This document shows, one piece after another, positions 36,026 to 44,684 of a stretch of DNA of 64,000 bases. This DNA comes from Citrobacter amalonaticus Y19. Lineage in GTDB: Bacteria; Pseudomonadota; Gammaproteobacteria; Enterobacterales; Enterobacteriaceae. Below the pieces are notes generated by a model. The model had not been told where the DNA came from and ran no database searches. It saw only the letters and a program-made list of their open reading frames with translations. Every line of letters begins with the position of its first letter. Within the stretch, counting starts at the first letter, position 1. Position numbers and translations under genes: made by a program. The stretch is taken from NCBI RefSeq assembly GCF_000981805.1, contig NZ_CP011132.1:2108001-2172000 (forward strand). Reading direction: 5' to 3'.

Positions 36026-38129
36026 TCAGTCCCTCCTGCAGGGCGGTAAGCAGAGCAGAATGGTCCACAGGGATATCCGGCATGGCTGTATTATTCCACC
36101 ACTGTTCGCCGGTGTGGTAATTCGTCTGCATATATTCCGCGAGCTGCGCGATACTGTCTGGCATCAGCTTATCGTTATCCGCAGCGGGCAGCGGCATGCG
36201 GATTTTCCACAGTTGTCCCCCTTCCAGCAGGGCAAATGCCTGGCCCTTCGGAAGCTGTATCAGTGCAGCCGGATCAATCAATGGTACGCTGACAGAACTT
36301 ACCCTGTCCTGGGTGTTGCTGGTGAAGTCCGTCCCTGTTTCCGGGTTTGAGGAGTCCGTAACGCCGGAAATCACCGTATTCGTCAGCACATCCACTTCAT
36401 GTAATTGTCCCGTCATCAGTTCCGCCGTGGCGGTTTCGCGCACGCGCAGCATAATCAGGTTGTTGAAGTTGCCTATGACCTGGCCTGCTTTCGCTGCATT
36501 GCCTATCCGCGCCTCAATATCACTCAGCGTCTGGGTATAGGCGGTCACCTGGATGCCTGCACCACCGCCTTTGTTGATCAACGGAATAAACTCATCCCCC
36601 ATCAATTCGTTGAACTCGTCACAGTGGAGGTTTATGGGGATTTTTGCAGGATTATCTCCGCCCGGCAGGCCGTCATTGACACCGAATTTATAGATATAAC
36701 CAGCGATGGAGACCAAATCGGCGAACATACTGTTACCGACAGCGGCTGCGATTTCGCTATCAGACAATGCATCCAGACCCACATACACAACACCACGTTT
36801 GCGGATAATCTGCTGCCAGTCGAAAATCGGACGTGGATCTTCCAGATCACTGTAAGACGGGGCCAGAAGCTGCGCAGTTTTTCCGGTTGTCAGTTTTTCC
36901 AGTAAGGGCAGCAGGGAGGCCACAATTTTGTCGAAATAGGTCTTGTCATAGCGCACAGCAGAACGCAGGCCATCAAGGATCGGGTCGTAAATTTTTGTGG
37001 CGGCCAGATACTGTTCCAGCGCGACCACATGTTTATCCCGCCCCTGCAAATTTCGCGGCGTATTTTTCTCGTTCACCTTCCCGGCGATCTGCGCAATGAT
37101 TTCCCACGCTTTCGGCTCGTGCTTTGGCAGGTAGTACTGGGCATAGCTGATAAACAGATCATCAATGTTAATAACGTGGCGGCTGATTTGCAGATAATCC
37201 GGACGCTGGCCCAGCTCAATGAGTGCGCGAGAAATGATATTGACAAACCGCCAGGCAAATTCTTTAAACGCGGCAGAGTTTCCTTCCCCGGAAAGCTGAC
37301 CGGCTATGCGGCTCGCCACTTCCGAAATTCGTCCGAAACGGCCTACAGCGTTATAGCGGGCACTGATATCCGGCCAGCCAAGGTGAAAGACATAAAACTC
37401 ATCCTCTCTCCCCGCCCGTTTCGCCTCCGCATATGCTCGTTTCAGCAGGTCGGCATCGCCTTTCGGATCAAAAATAATGACCACTTCTCCACGTCGGATA
37501 TCCTGGGTGATAAACAACTCCGCGAGCCGGGTTTTACCGACGCGGGTGGTACCCATAACCAGCGTATGCCCAACGCGTTCACCCAGCGGCAGGGTGACAT
37601 CAGCCTCATCCAGTTCAATACCGTGCAACAGCGCACTACCGCCGACGGGCGGCAACGGGCGTACCGGATTCAGCGGGCTGTCGCAGGACAGAATACGCCG
37701 TATGGCCGGCAGGCTTGCTTCAAAGTTTTTTTCCAGGCTGCGGGCCTGACGATAAAACCAGCCGGGGTGGATATAACCCGCCACCTCCGGGCGGCGGCAG
37801 GTATGCAGACGCTGAGTATGTTTCTGCTCCCAGCGAAAACCAAGCCCGATAAAAAGGTTGTGGCGGCTGACAGGTACCTGGCTGCTTGTCATTACATAAC
37901 GCGGCAGGCGGCGAATATTGCGACGGTAGCGCAAAATCGTCATTCCCTGTCGGGCACGAATACCGGCGAACAACAAAAATCCCCCTGCCAGCGGATAACT
38001 GACGGAAGGGGCCAGCATCACCGACCACGGCGCAATCAGGCAGACAGCTCCCGCAGCCAGTCCGGCTGTGGCACTGTATAGCTCCACAGCCGGGCGTAGC
38101 AGCGCTTCAATCACATGGCGGTTACTCAT
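36018..38129 (-). CDS. traD: Type IV coupling protein TraD (TIGR03743)
   Basis: 703 residues. Two N-terminal membrane helices (LAAGAVCLIAPWSVMLA, YPLAGGFLLFAGI), Walker A GTTRVGKTRL near residue 193, VVIIFDPKGDADLL, and later NLHCDEFNELMG (Walker B). It links the MobH relaxosome to the T4SS and pumps DNA. Overlaps both neighbours. Confidence 0.95.
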   Translation of the reverse strand: MSNRHVIEALLRPAVELYSATAGLAAGAVCLIAPWSVMLAPSVSYPLAGGFLLFAGIRARQGMTILRYRRNIRRLPRYVMTSSQVPVSRHNLFIGLGFRWEQKHTQRLHTCRRPEVAGYIHPGWFYRQARSLEKNFEASLPAIRRILSCDSPLNPVRPLPPVGGSALLHGIELDEADVTLPLGERVGHTLVMGTTRVGKTRLAELFITQDIRRGEVVIIFDPKGDADLLKRAYAEAKRAGREDEFYVFHLGWPDISARYNAVGRFGRISEVASRIAGQLSGEGNSAAFKEFAWRFVNIISRALIELGQRPDYLQISRHVINIDDLFISYAQYYLPKHEPKAWEIIAQIAGKVNEKNTPRNLQGRDKHVVALEQYLAATKIYDPILDGLRSAVRYDKTYFDKIVASLLPLLEKLTTGKTAQLLAPSYSDLEDPRPIFDWQQIIRKRGVVYVGLDALSDSEIAAAVGNSMFADLVSIAGYIYKFGVNDGLPGGDNPAKIPINLHCDEFNELMGDEFIPLINKGGGAGIQVTAYTQTLSDIEARIGNAAKAGQVIGNFNNLIMLRVRETATAELMTGQLHEVDVLTNTVISGVTDSSNPETGTDFTSNTQDRVSSVSVPLIDPAALIQLPKGQAFALLEGGQLWKIRMPLPAADNDKLMPDSIAQLAEYMQTNYHTGEQWWNNTAMPDIPVDHSALLTALQEGLNE

Positions 38130-38614
38130 TGAGACAGCCCGGTATCTGTGATCAGCACCGGGTATGTATCCAGTTGCAGGCGCTGCGCCAGATCGTCGCC
38201 GCTGACCGGCAACAGCGGCAGTCCCTCTGCCTGCTGGCGCAGTGCATTCAGATCCGCTTCTGACGCCACGTTCACCACCAGCCCGGTGGCATTCAGCGAT
38301 TTAAGCCGGGACTTATGCTCTGTCAGCCAGCGTACCGACAACGGATCGTCGCCCAGAATAAACAACGGCGTCATTCCTGGCAGCGACAGCGGGCGGGATG
38401 ATACGACTCCGGGACGCAGAAGAGTGGTCACCACAGGGAATACGGCGCTTTCCAGCGGAATAACCTGCGAAGGTGTCTGTTCTCTCTCCGGTTCCGGTGC
38501 AATGACCTCAAATAATGGAGCGGTTGACTCGCCGCCCAGGTCGGCCACTACGATCAGCGCCTGAGTGGCACAGGAGAATGCAAGCAGTAAAGCAGGAATA
38601 GCTATTTTCAGCAT
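38126..38614 (-). CDS. TIGR03765 family ICE protein
   Basis: 162 residues from ATG 38614 (AAGGA upstream, signal peptide MLKIAIPALLLAFSCATQA directly after); the frame also opens at 38644 with an ATGA overlap. The C-terminal part (LGDDPLSVRWLTEH, PVLITDTGLSQ) and its place before traD match TIGR03765. Periplasmic, function unknown. Confidence 0.85.
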   Translation of the reverse strand: MLKIAIPALLLAFSCATQALIVVADLGGESTAPLFEVIAPEPEREQTPSQVIPLESAVFPVVTTLLRPGVVSSRPLSLPGMTPLFILGDDPLSVRWLTEHKSRLKSLNATGLVVNVASEADLNALRQQAEGLPLLPVSGDDLAQRLQLDTYPVLITDTGLSQ

Positions 38615-38640
38615 GTCATGAATTCCTTCTTTATATTGGT

Positions 38641-39171
38641 TCATGAGGAAATTTTTTGCAGATAGCGAAGCACTTCAGTGCGATAGCGCTGTGCAGGTTT
38701 ACCCCCTGCCGGATGGTGATAGCGACCAGCCGCTTCCTGCCAGCTCTGCCATTGATCGTAATGACCACGTAGCAAACGGGCTGCGACCTGCAAATTGAGG
38801 TAAGGCGTCAGTGCATCACACGGCGTGGTGAAGTGATGCCCGTTCCAGCCAAGATTGATTTGAGCCAGCCCCGCATCAATACGCTTTGGATTGATGGTGC
38901 GCATAAACTGATTCAGTGCCGCACAGGCATCCTGACGAGTTGAATAGCGGTAGCCTTTCCCGGCGATATTCAGCGTCCACGGCCACGGTCGGATCCCCTG
39001 CGGTACGTGGGAACCGCTTTCGGTCAGCGCCATGGCATACAACAAATCAGCGGGAACGCCAGCCTGCTGAGCTACCCGCCGGTAACCTGAAGGAACATCC
39101 TGCTCAGCGTGAGCAAAAGGCAGAGGCGACAGCAGAATCAGCCATATCAGGGAGCGGTAATGGGTAGCCAT
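38641..39171 (-). CDS. Lytic transglycosylase (SLT domain)
   Basis: 176 residues with a signal peptide (LIWLILLSPLPFAHAEQ). The SLT fold shows YAMALTESGS (catalytic Glu), ALNQFMR and DAGLAQINLGWNGHHF. It opens peptidoglycan locally for T4SS assembly (VirB1 role). AGGGGG precedes ATG 39171. Confidence 0.92.
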   Translation of the reverse strand: MATHYRSLIWLILLSPLPFAHAEQDVPSGYRRVAQQAGVPADLLYAMALTESGSHVPQGIRPWPWTLNIAGKGYRYSTRQDACAALNQFMRTINPKRIDAGLAQINLGWNGHHFTTPCDALTPYLNLQVAARLLRGHYDQWQSWQEAAGRYHHPAGGKPAQRYRTEVLRYLQKISS

Positions 39172-39830
39172 GTGTCCCCCTGCTTTTCCAGAACCACGGG
39201 CATTTTTCCCTGCCCGTAGTGCAGCCAACGACCAGCGTCATGGTTCAGCGTGACTTCCCGGCGCTGTACCCGCGTATTATCTATATGCTGTGAAACCGCC
39301 CAGCGCCGCAGACGACTGTCGTTGTTATCGCTGCCTACCAGCCAGATATCCAGTGGGTTTCCGGCATTAAGCAGCGTTTTCAGACGAGTATCGCAGGCGG
39401 TGCAATCTTCCCGGACAAACACCGCCAGTCGCGAAGTCCTGTCCGGCGTGGTTGCCACAGCGGGCATCAAACCAGGAAAGCGGCGTTTCCAGGCTGCATC
39501 ATAGGCTCGCTGAAATGCGAGTTCTTTCTCCACCCGCTGAGACTCTTTTTCCACCAGCAGATCGGCGTATCTCTGGCGTTCGGCATCCGTTGTTGCCTCT
39601 ACTCCTAGCAGGGTCAGCGGATCAAGCGACGGTGACCAGATGCCGCGCTCGCTATGTTTCAGCGTTTCATAGCGACTCCACTCTTCCAGAGTCAGCCCCC
39701 ACTGCTGTGCTGCGGGATGGGAGGAAAGCGGCGTTTCAGTGCTGTTCTGCACAACGGAGGTCGTTTCGTTTCCGGCCTGCGCAAGAGGTGTTGCCAGCGT
39801 CAGCAGAAGTGCCAGATATTTACCTTTCAT
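39147..39830 (-). CDS. TIGR03759 family ICE protein
   Basis: 227 residues from ATG 39830 (GAGG upstream; a GTG at 39839 also exists). Signal peptide (YLALLLTLATPLAQAG), WGLTLEEWSRYETLKHSERGIWSPSLDPLTLLG, and a C-terminal thioredoxin-like part with DCTAC. Constant neighbour of the transglycosylase gene. Confidence 0.87.
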   Translation of the reverse strand: MKGKYLALLLTLATPLAQAGNETTSVVQNSTETPLSSHPAAQQWGLTLEEWSRYETLKHSERGIWSPSLDPLTLLGVEATTDAERQRYADLLVEKESQRVEKELAFQRAYDAAWKRRFPGLMPAVATTPDRTSRLAVFVREDCTACDTRLKTLLNAGNPLDIWLVGSDNNDSRLRRWAVSQHIDNTRVQRREVTLNHDAGRWLHYGQGKMPVVLEKQGDTWLPITAP

Positions 39831-39840
39831 CAGGCTCACC

Positions 39841-40329
39841 TCAGCTCAGGTTATGAGTGGCAGATGAAGGGGCAAAACAGACCGTACGGGTGACTTCGTC
39901 AACTGCCATTGTCCACGCCGGACCGGCAATAATTTTCAGGGCATCGTCAATGCGAATCGGTCCTGCCGAGCGCTGAATATCCGGCAGAGGACTGCTAAAC
40001 AGTTGTCTGGAATCATCTGTTACGGGCAGGCATAAGCCGTAGCCGGTTCCCGTCAACCAGAGCTGCAGGGCGTCACCGCGCGTCGGCAATTTCCCGTTTT
40101 TTTTCGGTGCAGGAAAAGAATGGCTGGCAACCTGGCGCAGTGGATAACGCAGCACCTCATCCTGAGTGAGGCTGACCAGCGTGTAGCGAGCTGTATGGAC
40201 TACTTCAACGGGTGTCGGTGAGGCAGAAATAACAGGGGCGGACTCTGGTCTGGTGACCGATTTAGGGGCGCAGGCTGTCAGCAAAATCGTAGTAATAACT
40301 GCTACGGGCCAAAATAGATATTTTCGCAT
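39841..40329 (-). CDS. pilL: PilL-like lipoprotein (TIGR03748)
   Basis: 162 residues with a lipobox (ILLTAC) and the TIGR03748 pattern ARYTLVSLTQDEVLRYPL, GDALQLWLTGTGYGLC, DALKIIAGPAW. In SPI-7 and PFGI-1 PilL starts a type IVB pilus cluster; here no pilN-pilV genes follow. It may serve the T4SS alone. Confidence 0.87.
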   Translation of the reverse strand: MRKYLFWPVAVITTILLTACAPKSVTRPESAPVISASPTPVEVVHTARYTLVSLTQDEVLRYPLRQVASHSFPAPKKNGKLPTRGDALQLWLTGTGYGLCLPVTDDSRQLFSSPLPDIQRSAGPIRIDDALKIIAGPAWTMAVDEVTRTVCFAPSSATHNLS

Positions 40330-40462
40330 AATAAACTCTCCGGCTAATAAGACCGGGACAGCATGAGAAAATCAGTCTGAAAAAACCGCAGTAAACTGAA
40401 CAGAGATAATGACAAATAAAAAATGACGCCCCGGAGAGCGTCAGCGATACAAAAAATTGTTA

Positions 40463-40747
40463 TTACTGATACCACCAGGTATCAAACTGCTCAGCAAAAT
40501 CATTTGCCTGCTGGTAATGAACGCCAAAGTTATGGGTAAAATACCCGTCAGAAGTAGCATAACTGACAAAACAATCACCATTACGGTGTTCCATCAGTGC
40601 CGCACTGGTCTGATATTTTTGTGCCAGCGTAATAAGTTCATCAAGCTGAAAACCATGCTGTAATGCCGTCAGCAACATAGACTGAACCGCCTGCATCTCT
40701 GCATTACGCATGAAATTCAATTGAGCCTGGTAACTTTCATCATTCAT
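40463..40747 (-). CDS. Hypothetical protein (94 aa)
   Basis: From ATG 40747 (GGAG upstream): an acidic, aromatic protein with NFMRNAEMQAVQSMLLTALQHGFQLDELITLAQKY and a C-terminus ending TWWYQ. Family not recognised. It lies upstream of pilL in the same direction. Confidence 0.65.
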   Translation of the reverse strand: MNDESYQAQLNFMRNAEMQAVQSMLLTALQHGFQLDELITLAQKYQTSAALMEHRNGDCFVSYATSDGYFTHNFGVHYQQANDFAEQFDTWWYQ

Positions 40748-41080
40748 ATCATGCTCCGGGAAATAAAAGGGCTTACTCAAAGGGCGCCGTCAACGACAGC
40801 AAATTGCCGAAGCAATAAAAACAAACTACAGCTGATGAAATAATAAAGAACTCACTTTCCATAAAATAAGAAGACTACCGATTCTGACCGGTAGGCTATT
40901 TAAAAAATAATGTAGAGTGATGATTAACTCATCATCGTATTGGTATGAAATGAGTTGATGCCCCAGTGCTATTGGAGTTGCACCAATTTAATCTTATATT
41001 TTTGCCTATTGGATCACATTTCATAAAGCCATAACAAATAAAATACAACAGTTTGCTTACACAATAAATTGGAGTCTGAT

Positions 41081-42094
41081 ATGCCATATCCCATTATGTC
41101 ATGGGCACAGATTGCACCAGCCTACTCACGAGGAACGATTCTACTGGGCAACGGTGCCAGTATTGCCATATCACCAAGCTTTAGTTATGGCTCATTACTT
41201 GAACATGCCCAAAATACACATCAACTTTCAGAAGATGTATATCGTTTATTTGATTTTTTTGGAACACACGATTTTGAACTCATACTTCGGTTGGTATGGC
41301 AGGCATCGAATGTTAATAGGTCTCTTCGAATACCAGACGCTCAAACACATCAAGCCTATCAGAATGTCAGAGAGTGCCTGATTCAGGCTGTACGTAATGT
41401 GCATCCTGCGTATGATCAGATAAGTCATCATTTACCTAACATGTACCAATTTCTTAAAGGATTCGACACGATCTTTTCATTGAACTATGACTTATTGGTC
41501 TACTGGACAATGACATATGGACTAGACATCCCTGATGGCCATATGTTTAAAGATTGTTTCATCCGCAGCATGTTCGACGATGACTGGCGGAGATTTCGTG
41601 AACGTTACAGAGAGCGGAGCAATACTCTTGTTTTCTACCCGCATGGCAGTCTGGCTTTATGCCGAAATAGGGTTGAACAGGAGTTCAAAATATCCAACGA
41701 TGGAGAAGGACTATTAGAGGCTATCCTTGACGAATGGCGCAGTGAAAGAGTCGTTCCACTGTTTGTTAGCGAAGGCAGAATGGAACAAAAGATTTCCTCG
41801 ATTCAAAATAGCTATTATTTATCAACAATATACAGGGAGGTTTTGAAATCACAGAGATCTTCGTTGACACTCCTAGGCTGGGGACTTGGGGAGCATGACC
41901 TACATTTACTGCATCGAATGCAAGGAACTGGAATCCAGCGGGTAGCTGTCTCCGTTTTTCGCCGTGATCAGGTCTATTGTAACTATGCGTATCAAACCAT
42001 TCAGGATGCACTAGCTCAGCTTGAGCCTGTCCAGGTTGACTTCTTTGATAGCGAAAGCCCTGGATGCTGGATTCACCCTATGCCTCAAATATAG
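41081..42094 (+). CDS. DUF4917 family protein with SIR2-like motifs, possible defence gene
   Basis: 337 residues from ATG 41081 (GGAG upstream). SIR2-fold landmarks are visible: LLGNGASIAI at about 21-30, FSLNYDLLVYW at 132-142, FYPHGSL at 185-191 and LTLLGWGLGEHDLHLL near 270. This is the DUF4917 pattern. Single-gene SIR2-like proteins on mobile elements often hydrolyse NAD+ to stop phage, but that is an inference here. It is a lone plus-strand gene between two minus-strand ICE modules and has its own leader. Confidence 0.78.
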   Translation: MPYPIMSWAQIAPAYSRGTILLGNGASIAISPSFSYGSLLEHAQNTHQLSEDVYRLFDFFGTHDFELILRLVWQASNVNRSLRIPDAQTHQAYQNVRECLIQAVRNVHPAYDQISHHLPNMYQFLKGFDTIFSLNYDLLVYWTMTYGLDIPDGHMFKDCFIRSMFDDDWRRFRERYRERSNTLVFYPHGSLALCRNRVEQEFKISNDGEGLLEAILDEWRSERVVPLFVSEGRMEQKISSIQNSYYLSTIYREVLKSQRSSLTLLGWGLGEHDLHLLHRMQGTGIQRVAVSVFRRDQVYCNYAYQTIQDALAQLEPVQVDFFDSESPGCWIHPMPQI

Positions 42095-42138
42095 GTAAGT
42101 ATAAAAGGAAAGCGCCGCAGGGCGGCGCTGACAGGTAT

Positions 42139-42390
42139 TCACCTGAATGAGAATGAATAAGAAAACAGACAATTAAACCATCCCCCGGTATGGCCTGACT
42201 GACCATACCGATCCGCTATGGGGAAACGGATCGACAACATGGCGCTTTCGCACAAACGGCTCCGTTTGATTGCCGGTCGGCCCCGGCACAAGGCAGGATG
42301 CTGCATCAGCCATGTCTGCACATTCTGCCTGACAACTGGCGGCTGAGAGGCCATCAATTCGTTACCGGCATAAAAGGAAATCGATATCAT
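42139..42390 (-). CDS. Small protein coupled to topB (83 aa)
   Basis: ATG 42390 overlaps the topB stop by ATGA. The product begins MISISFYAGNELMASQPPVV and ends FSYSFSFR. Family not recognised. Coupling to topB is the main evidence that it is real. Confidence 0.45.
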   Translation of the reverse strand: MISISFYAGNELMASQPPVVRQNVQTWLMQHPALCRGRPAIKRSRLCESAMLSIRFPIADRYGQSGHTGGWFNCLFSYSFSFR

Positions 42391-44189
42391 CGGGCCTGCT
42401 CGACCATCGTAGCGATCCATACTGACTGTTTTTGCAAAAATACTGCCAGCGGCAGTTTACCGGCGGCAATATCATCCAGCGCCTGCTCCCACAACGCTGT
42501 CATTCCAGGGTCTTTGACAATATCCGGCAACATCGCCATCAGCGTGACAGCATTGTCTGTGGCAATAAGATAGTGCTTCTCTTTGCGGATATAGCCACGT
42601 TTCAGCAGGGTTTCAATAATGCCTGCGCGGGTCGCTTCTGTTCCCAGCCCGGCACTTTCTTTCAGTCGCTGTTTCAGTCGTTCATCTGTCACAAAACGGG
42701 ACGCATTTTTCATCGCCGCAATCAGCGTCCCTTCGGTGTAATGTTCAGGCGGGCGGGTTTTCTGTGCCCGGATTTTTGCGCCGGTAACAGTACATTGTGT
42801 ATTTTCCGCCAGTCGCGGAAGTGACTGTTTCTCATCAGTCTCAACTGTATCTTCGCTGAACAGCATCTTCCAGCCCGGCGTGACAACCACGTTTCCGGCG
42901 GCGGCCAGCGTATGCCCGGCACATTCCAGCCGCATCTTCGTTTTGTCCGCCTCATACAACGGCAGAAACTGCGCCAGATAATGACGGCGTATCAGGTCAT
43001 AAACGCAACGTTCATCCTCACTCATTTTGCTGATATCCGCAGGCTGCATTGTCGGAATAATCGCGTGGTGAGCGGTGATTTTTTTATCGTCCCAGACGCG
43101 GGATTTTTGCTGAATATTGCACTGTGCCAGCAACGGTTTTAACGCCGGGTCTGTTTGTTGCAGGGCACTGAAAACCTGTGACACTTCGGCCTGCATGGAC
43201 AGAGGAAGGTATCCACAGTCGGTGCGCGGATAGGTTGTCGCTTTGTGGGTTTCGTACAGACTCTGGGCGATATCCAGCACCTGCTGCGCCCCCATCCCCC
43301 ATTTTTTCGAGCAGACCTGTTGCAGAGTGCCGAGGTCAAACGGCAGGGGGGCGGATTCTTTGATGCGCTTCGTTTCCGTGCTGATAACGCGGGCCTGCCT
43401 GGTTCGGTCAATATCCATCGCTGCCTGTTGCAGAACTGACTGATTAATACAGCGCCCTTCTTCATCGCATATTGCTTCAGATGCCAGCCACTGTGCCTGA
43501 AACGGAGTATTCTGCCCGGTCAGTGCAACGGTCAGCGCCCAGTAGTCGCGGGGGATAAAACGGGCTATCTGCTGGTCACGATTAACAATCAGATTCAACG
43601 TTGGCGTCTGTACTCTCCCGACCGAAAATACGCAGCCCTTCTGCCCAGGCGTTTGCCCTTTGAGGGTATACAGCCGAGTGAGATTCATCCCGCACAACCA
43701 GTCCGCTCTGGCGCGTCCCAGTCCCGCCTGGTACAACGACTCGGTAGCTTCGCCGGGTTTAAGCGATGCCAGCGCTTTACGGATGCTCGCATCGTCCAGC
43801 GCAGAGAGCCATAAACGGGAAACCGGCCCCCGGAATTTGCATGCATCGAGAATTTCACGCGCAATCATTTCGCCTTCCCGGTCTGCATCCGTTGCGATAG
43901 CAACTGAGGAGGCTTTTTTTAGCAACTTCTGAATAATGGTAAATTGTTTTTTTGTCGCTGGTTTTACCATGTTTTTCCACTGTTCCGGAATAATGGGTAA
44001 ATCTTTCAGCACCCATTTTTTATATTTTAAGTCATACCCTTCTGGTGACTCCGCTTCCATTAAATGACCAAAACCCCAGGTAACAATAATATCTTTACCA
44101 ATAAGACACCCATCACCTCTTTGCGTTGCACCAAGAATGCGGGCAATATCTCGCCCCTGAGACGGTTTTTCGCACAGAAATAATTTCAT
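42387..44189 (-). CDS. topB: DNA topoisomerase III (type IA)
   Basis: 600 residues from ATG 44189 with AGGAG upstream. The Toprim domain begins MKLFLCEKPSQGRDIA and includes IATDADREGEMIAREI; GRVQTPTL and the active-site YPRTD (about residue 320) follow. Shorter than E. coli TopB (653) at the C-terminus, as in ICE versions. It probably resolves intermediates of ICE replication or transfer. Confidence 0.95.
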   Translation of the reverse strand: MKLFLCEKPSQGRDIARILGATQRGDGCLIGKDIIVTWGFGHLMEAESPEGYDLKYKKWVLKDLPIIPEQWKNMVKPATKKQFTIIQKLLKKASSVAIATDADREGEMIAREILDACKFRGPVSRLWLSALDDASIRKALASLKPGEATESLYQAGLGRARADWLCGMNLTRLYTLKGQTPGQKGCVFSVGRVQTPTLNLIVNRDQQIARFIPRDYWALTVALTGQNTPFQAQWLASEAICDEEGRCINQSVLQQAAMDIDRTRQARVISTETKRIKESAPLPFDLGTLQQVCSKKWGMGAQQVLDIAQSLYETHKATTYPRTDCGYLPLSMQAEVSQVFSALQQTDPALKPLLAQCNIQQKSRVWDDKKITAHHAIIPTMQPADISKMSEDERCVYDLIRRHYLAQFLPLYEADKTKMRLECAGHTLAAAGNVVVTPGWKMLFSEDTVETDEKQSLPRLAENTQCTVTGAKIRAQKTRPPEHYTEGTLIAAMKNASRFVTDERLKQRLKESAGLGTEATRAGIIETLLKRGYIRKEKHYLIATDNAVTLMAMLPDIVKDPGMTALWEQALDDIAAGKLPLAVFLQKQSVWIATMVEQAR

Positions 44190-44201
44190 ACGGCACTCCT
44201 G

Positions 44202-44230
44202 AAAAAAAAGGGCATCAGAAGATGATGCCC
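44202..44230 (-). terminator. Terminator-like hairpin just before topB
   Basis: GGGCATCA/TGATGCCC with a 5-nt loop is followed by eight T on the minus strand, ending immediately before the topB ribosome binding site. Read-through or a promoter inside the gap must exist for topB to be expressed. Confidence 0.85.
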
Positions 44231-44348
44231 TAACGGGTTGGGAACCCATGTATGACGGGAAGGAAGATCAACCGCAGGATAACGTGATGAGAATTATTCG
44301 GGCAGGGGAAACTGTTTTCAGAATACGAAATTAAAGTAAGGAGATAGT

Positions 44349-44585
44349 TCAGATATGTGTCCAGGCTATCAGTCGGGCAAACTTAACCAGCTCAGGGTCA
44401 TATATATGACTTTCAATATCACCGATTTCTGAACATCGGGACATCACCGTCATCACCTCATAACCGCAATCCACCAGCCACCATGTAATATGCTCGTCAA
44501 ACCGGGTAATTAATTCGTCCATAATATATGCCTGATATTCAGCCAGAATTATATTATTCTCTCGTTCAGAACCTGTATATTCCAT
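44349..44585 (-). CDS. Hypothetical protein (78 aa)
   Basis: From ATG 44585 with GAGG upstream: MEYTGSERENNIILAEYQAYIMDELI, then ITWWLVDCGYEVMTVMSRC. Acidic and probably soluble. Family not recognised. Lies between topB and the helicase gene, all in one direction. Confidence 0.65.
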   Translation of the reverse strand: MEYTGSERENNIILAEYQAYIMDELITRFDEHITWWLVDCGYEVMTVMSRCSEIGDIESHIYDPELVKFARLIAWTHI

Positions 44586-44604
44586 AAATAACCTCATGGT
44601 TAAC

Positions 44605-44645
44605 AAAAAACGATGACGGTTTCCGCAAAAGCAGAAACCATCGTT
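44605..44645 (-). terminator. Terminator after the helicase gene
   Basis: On the minus strand AACGATGGTTTC pairs with GAAACCGTCATCGTT (small bulge), followed by TTTTTTG. Confidence 0.87.
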
Positions 44646-44684
44646 GTGGGTTAATAAAAGTGTCAGAAAGATATGAAGAGGACA

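Noticed and set aside
42139..42420. Start of the small topB-coupled gene at the upstream Met (42420)
   Set aside because: That start lies inside topB; the ATGA-coupled ATG at 42390 explains the gene better.
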